Positions 6,823 through 7,711 of a DNA stretch of 7,711 bases are shown here, piece after piece. The stretch is from assembly GCA_024642325.1 (NCBI GenBank), contig JAHEBI010000097.1:1-7711 (forward strand), in the 5' to 3' direction. Position numbers and translations under genes: made by a program. Positions within the stretch are counted from its first letter, which is position 1. Each line of letters starts with the position of its first letter. The notes beneath the pieces are model-generated. The model had not been told where the DNA came from and searched no databases. It was given only the letters and a program-made list of their open reading frames with translations. Source of the DNA: Eudoraea sp. GTDB taxonomy: Bacteria > Bacteroidota > Bacteroidia > Flavobacteriales > Flavobacteriaceae.

Positions 6823-7632
6823 ATGCATACAAAAAATCCGAATTCGATTCTGCTAAATGAAGAAGAAATTAAATTGCTTAACTCCTCCATTGGTTTAAAA
6901 AGCCTATTATCCGATAAAAAGGTCAATATTGAAAAGGCGTTGCGTTTAACCAGGCATGAATTGAAATTTAAAGAACTTCAGACCGAACTCATTAAACTTC
7001 AAAACTGGGTTATCACAAAGAATAAGAAAATAGTAGTCCTTTTTGAAGGCCGGGATGCGGCAGGCAAGGGAGGAGCCATACGAAGGATTACCGCTCATAT
7101 TAATCCGCGGCAATACAGGATCGTTGCATTACCTAAACCAACTATTGAAGAAAGGGGACAGTGGTATTTTCAGCGCTATGTGAATAAACTTCCAAAACCC
7201 GGTGAAATGGTCTTTTTTGACCGAAGTTGGTACAACCGGGCTGTTGTTGAACCCGTCAATGGATTTTGTACAAAACAACAATATCAGAATTTCATGAAAC
7301 ATGTAAACAGTTTTGAAAGAATGATCATGGATTCTGATACCTATTTAATAAAATTCTATTTTTCAATTACGAAGGAGGAACAAGCTTTTCGTTTTAAGGA
7401 AATTAAGTCCAATCCATTAAAAAAGTGGAAAATGACCGATGTAGACCGCAAAGCCCAGGAATTGTGGGACGAATACACCACCTTTAAGCTCAAAATGTTT
7501 GAACATACAAATTTAAAAGAATCGCCATGGGTAATTATAGATGCAGACAGAAAAACAGATGCCAGAATTAAAGCCTTAAGCTACCTTATAGATACCATCC
7601 CCTATGAAATTATCGAAGAAGACATGGATTAA
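6823..7632 (+). CDS. ppk2: Polyphosphate kinase 2, class I-like, second tandem copy
   Basis: A 269-residue paralogue of the preceding gene; roughly half of aligned positions across the kinase core are identical by eye. Walker A is GRDAAGKGG (76-84, Lys82) and Walker B is VFFDRSWYNRA (130-140, Asp133). The segments ERGQWYF (110-116), RAVVEPVNGFC (139-149) and NPLKKWKMTDVD (197-208) match the first copy. All visible catalytic motifs are intact, so it should be active. The N-terminus is about nine residues longer and unrelated to that of copy one, and the C-terminus stops soon after the domain at EEDMD. The ATG is 3 bases after the upstream TAG with no clear Shine-Dalgarno, so it probably depends on coupled translation. 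Copies may form mixed oligomers or differ in nucleotide preference; both ideas are inference. Confidence 0.95.
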   Translation: MHTKNPNSILLNEEEIKLLNSSIGLKSLLSDKKVNIEKALRLTRHELKFKELQTELIKLQNWVITKNKKIVVLFEGRDAAGKGGAIRRITAHINPRQYRIVALPKPTIEERGQWYFQRYVNKLPKPGEMVFFDRSWYNRAVVEPVNGFCTKQQYQNFMKHVNSFERMIMDSDTYLIKFYFSITKEEQAFRFKEIKSNPLKKWKMTDVDRKAQELWDEYTTFKLKMFEHTNLKESPWVIIDADRKTDARIKALSYLIDTIPYEIIEEDMD

Positions 7633-7636
7633 TTCT

Positions 7637-7667
7637 CCAGGATAAGTTGCAATACTTCTGGTTTTTT
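7637..7667 (+). terminator. Probable Rho-independent terminator of the ppk2 pair
   Basis: CCAGGA (7637-7642) pairs with TTCTGG (7656-7661) with one G-U pair, and TA/TA can extend it past a bulged C. The stem runs straight into six T (7662-7667). It begins 5 bases after the second ppk2 stop. The stem is short, so strength is uncertain. Confidence 0.5.
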
Positions 7668-7674
7668 GAAAAGC

Positions 7675-7693
7675 CCCTGAAAGAGTTAAGGGG
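7675..7693 (-). terminator. Weak hairpin, possibly the end of a minus-strand gene beyond the window
   Basis: CCCCT and AGGGG form a 5-bp stem around a loop of about ten bases between 7674 and 7693. On the minus strand it is followed by CTTTTC, a poor T tract. It could mark the end of a convergent gene lying right of the window, but no such gene is visible here. Confidence 0.25.
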
Positions 7694-7711
7694 TTAATGA
7701 AATCAATGTAT

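Overview
The window looks like a chromosomal segment of a member of the Bacteroidota, most likely a marine-type Flavobacteriaceae. The evidence is AT-rich DNA, a FeoB of the Bacteroidota type followed by its small Cys-rich partner, a near-perfect Bacteroidota promoter (TTTG, 19-base spacer, TAATTTTG), weak Shine-Dalgarno sites, and the combination of S9 peptidase, DUF2141 and tandem PPK2 genes. I infer family only and do not name a genus.

Layout. Bases 1-2250 (+) hold the 3' nine-tenths of feoB (ferrous iron transporter; its P-loop start lies left of the window) and, starting on the very next base after its stop, a 49-codon FeoB-associated membrane protein with a CxxxxCxCH tail. Two bases later the first minus-strand gene ends: a DUF423 small membrane protein (2253-2645). 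Bases 2646-2806 carry two hairpins, one a convincing minus-strand terminator. Bases 2807-5744 (-) form an apparent three-gene operon, read right to left: a secreted S9 prolyl-oligopeptidase-family peptidase, a membrane-anchored hypothetical protein with a PH-like pattern, and a secreted DUF2141 protein. Bases 5745-5973 form a divergent promoter region. Bases 5974-7632 (+) encode two class-I-like polyphosphate kinase 2 paralogues separated by 3 bases, followed by a probable terminator.

Working together. The iron module (feoB plus its small partner) is one translationally tight unit. The S9 operon encodes three envelope-directed proteins and probably ends at the hairpin at 2697-2727. The PPK2 pair would interconvert polyphosphate and nucleoside di/triphosphates in the cytoplasm. 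I see no mobile element, CRISPR array, tRNA or rRNA. There is no gene-free stretch over 300 bases. Most of the region is ordinary core-type chromosome. The parts most worth a second look are the tandem PPK2 pair, the small FeoB partner, and the uncharacterised protein coupled to the S9 peptidase.
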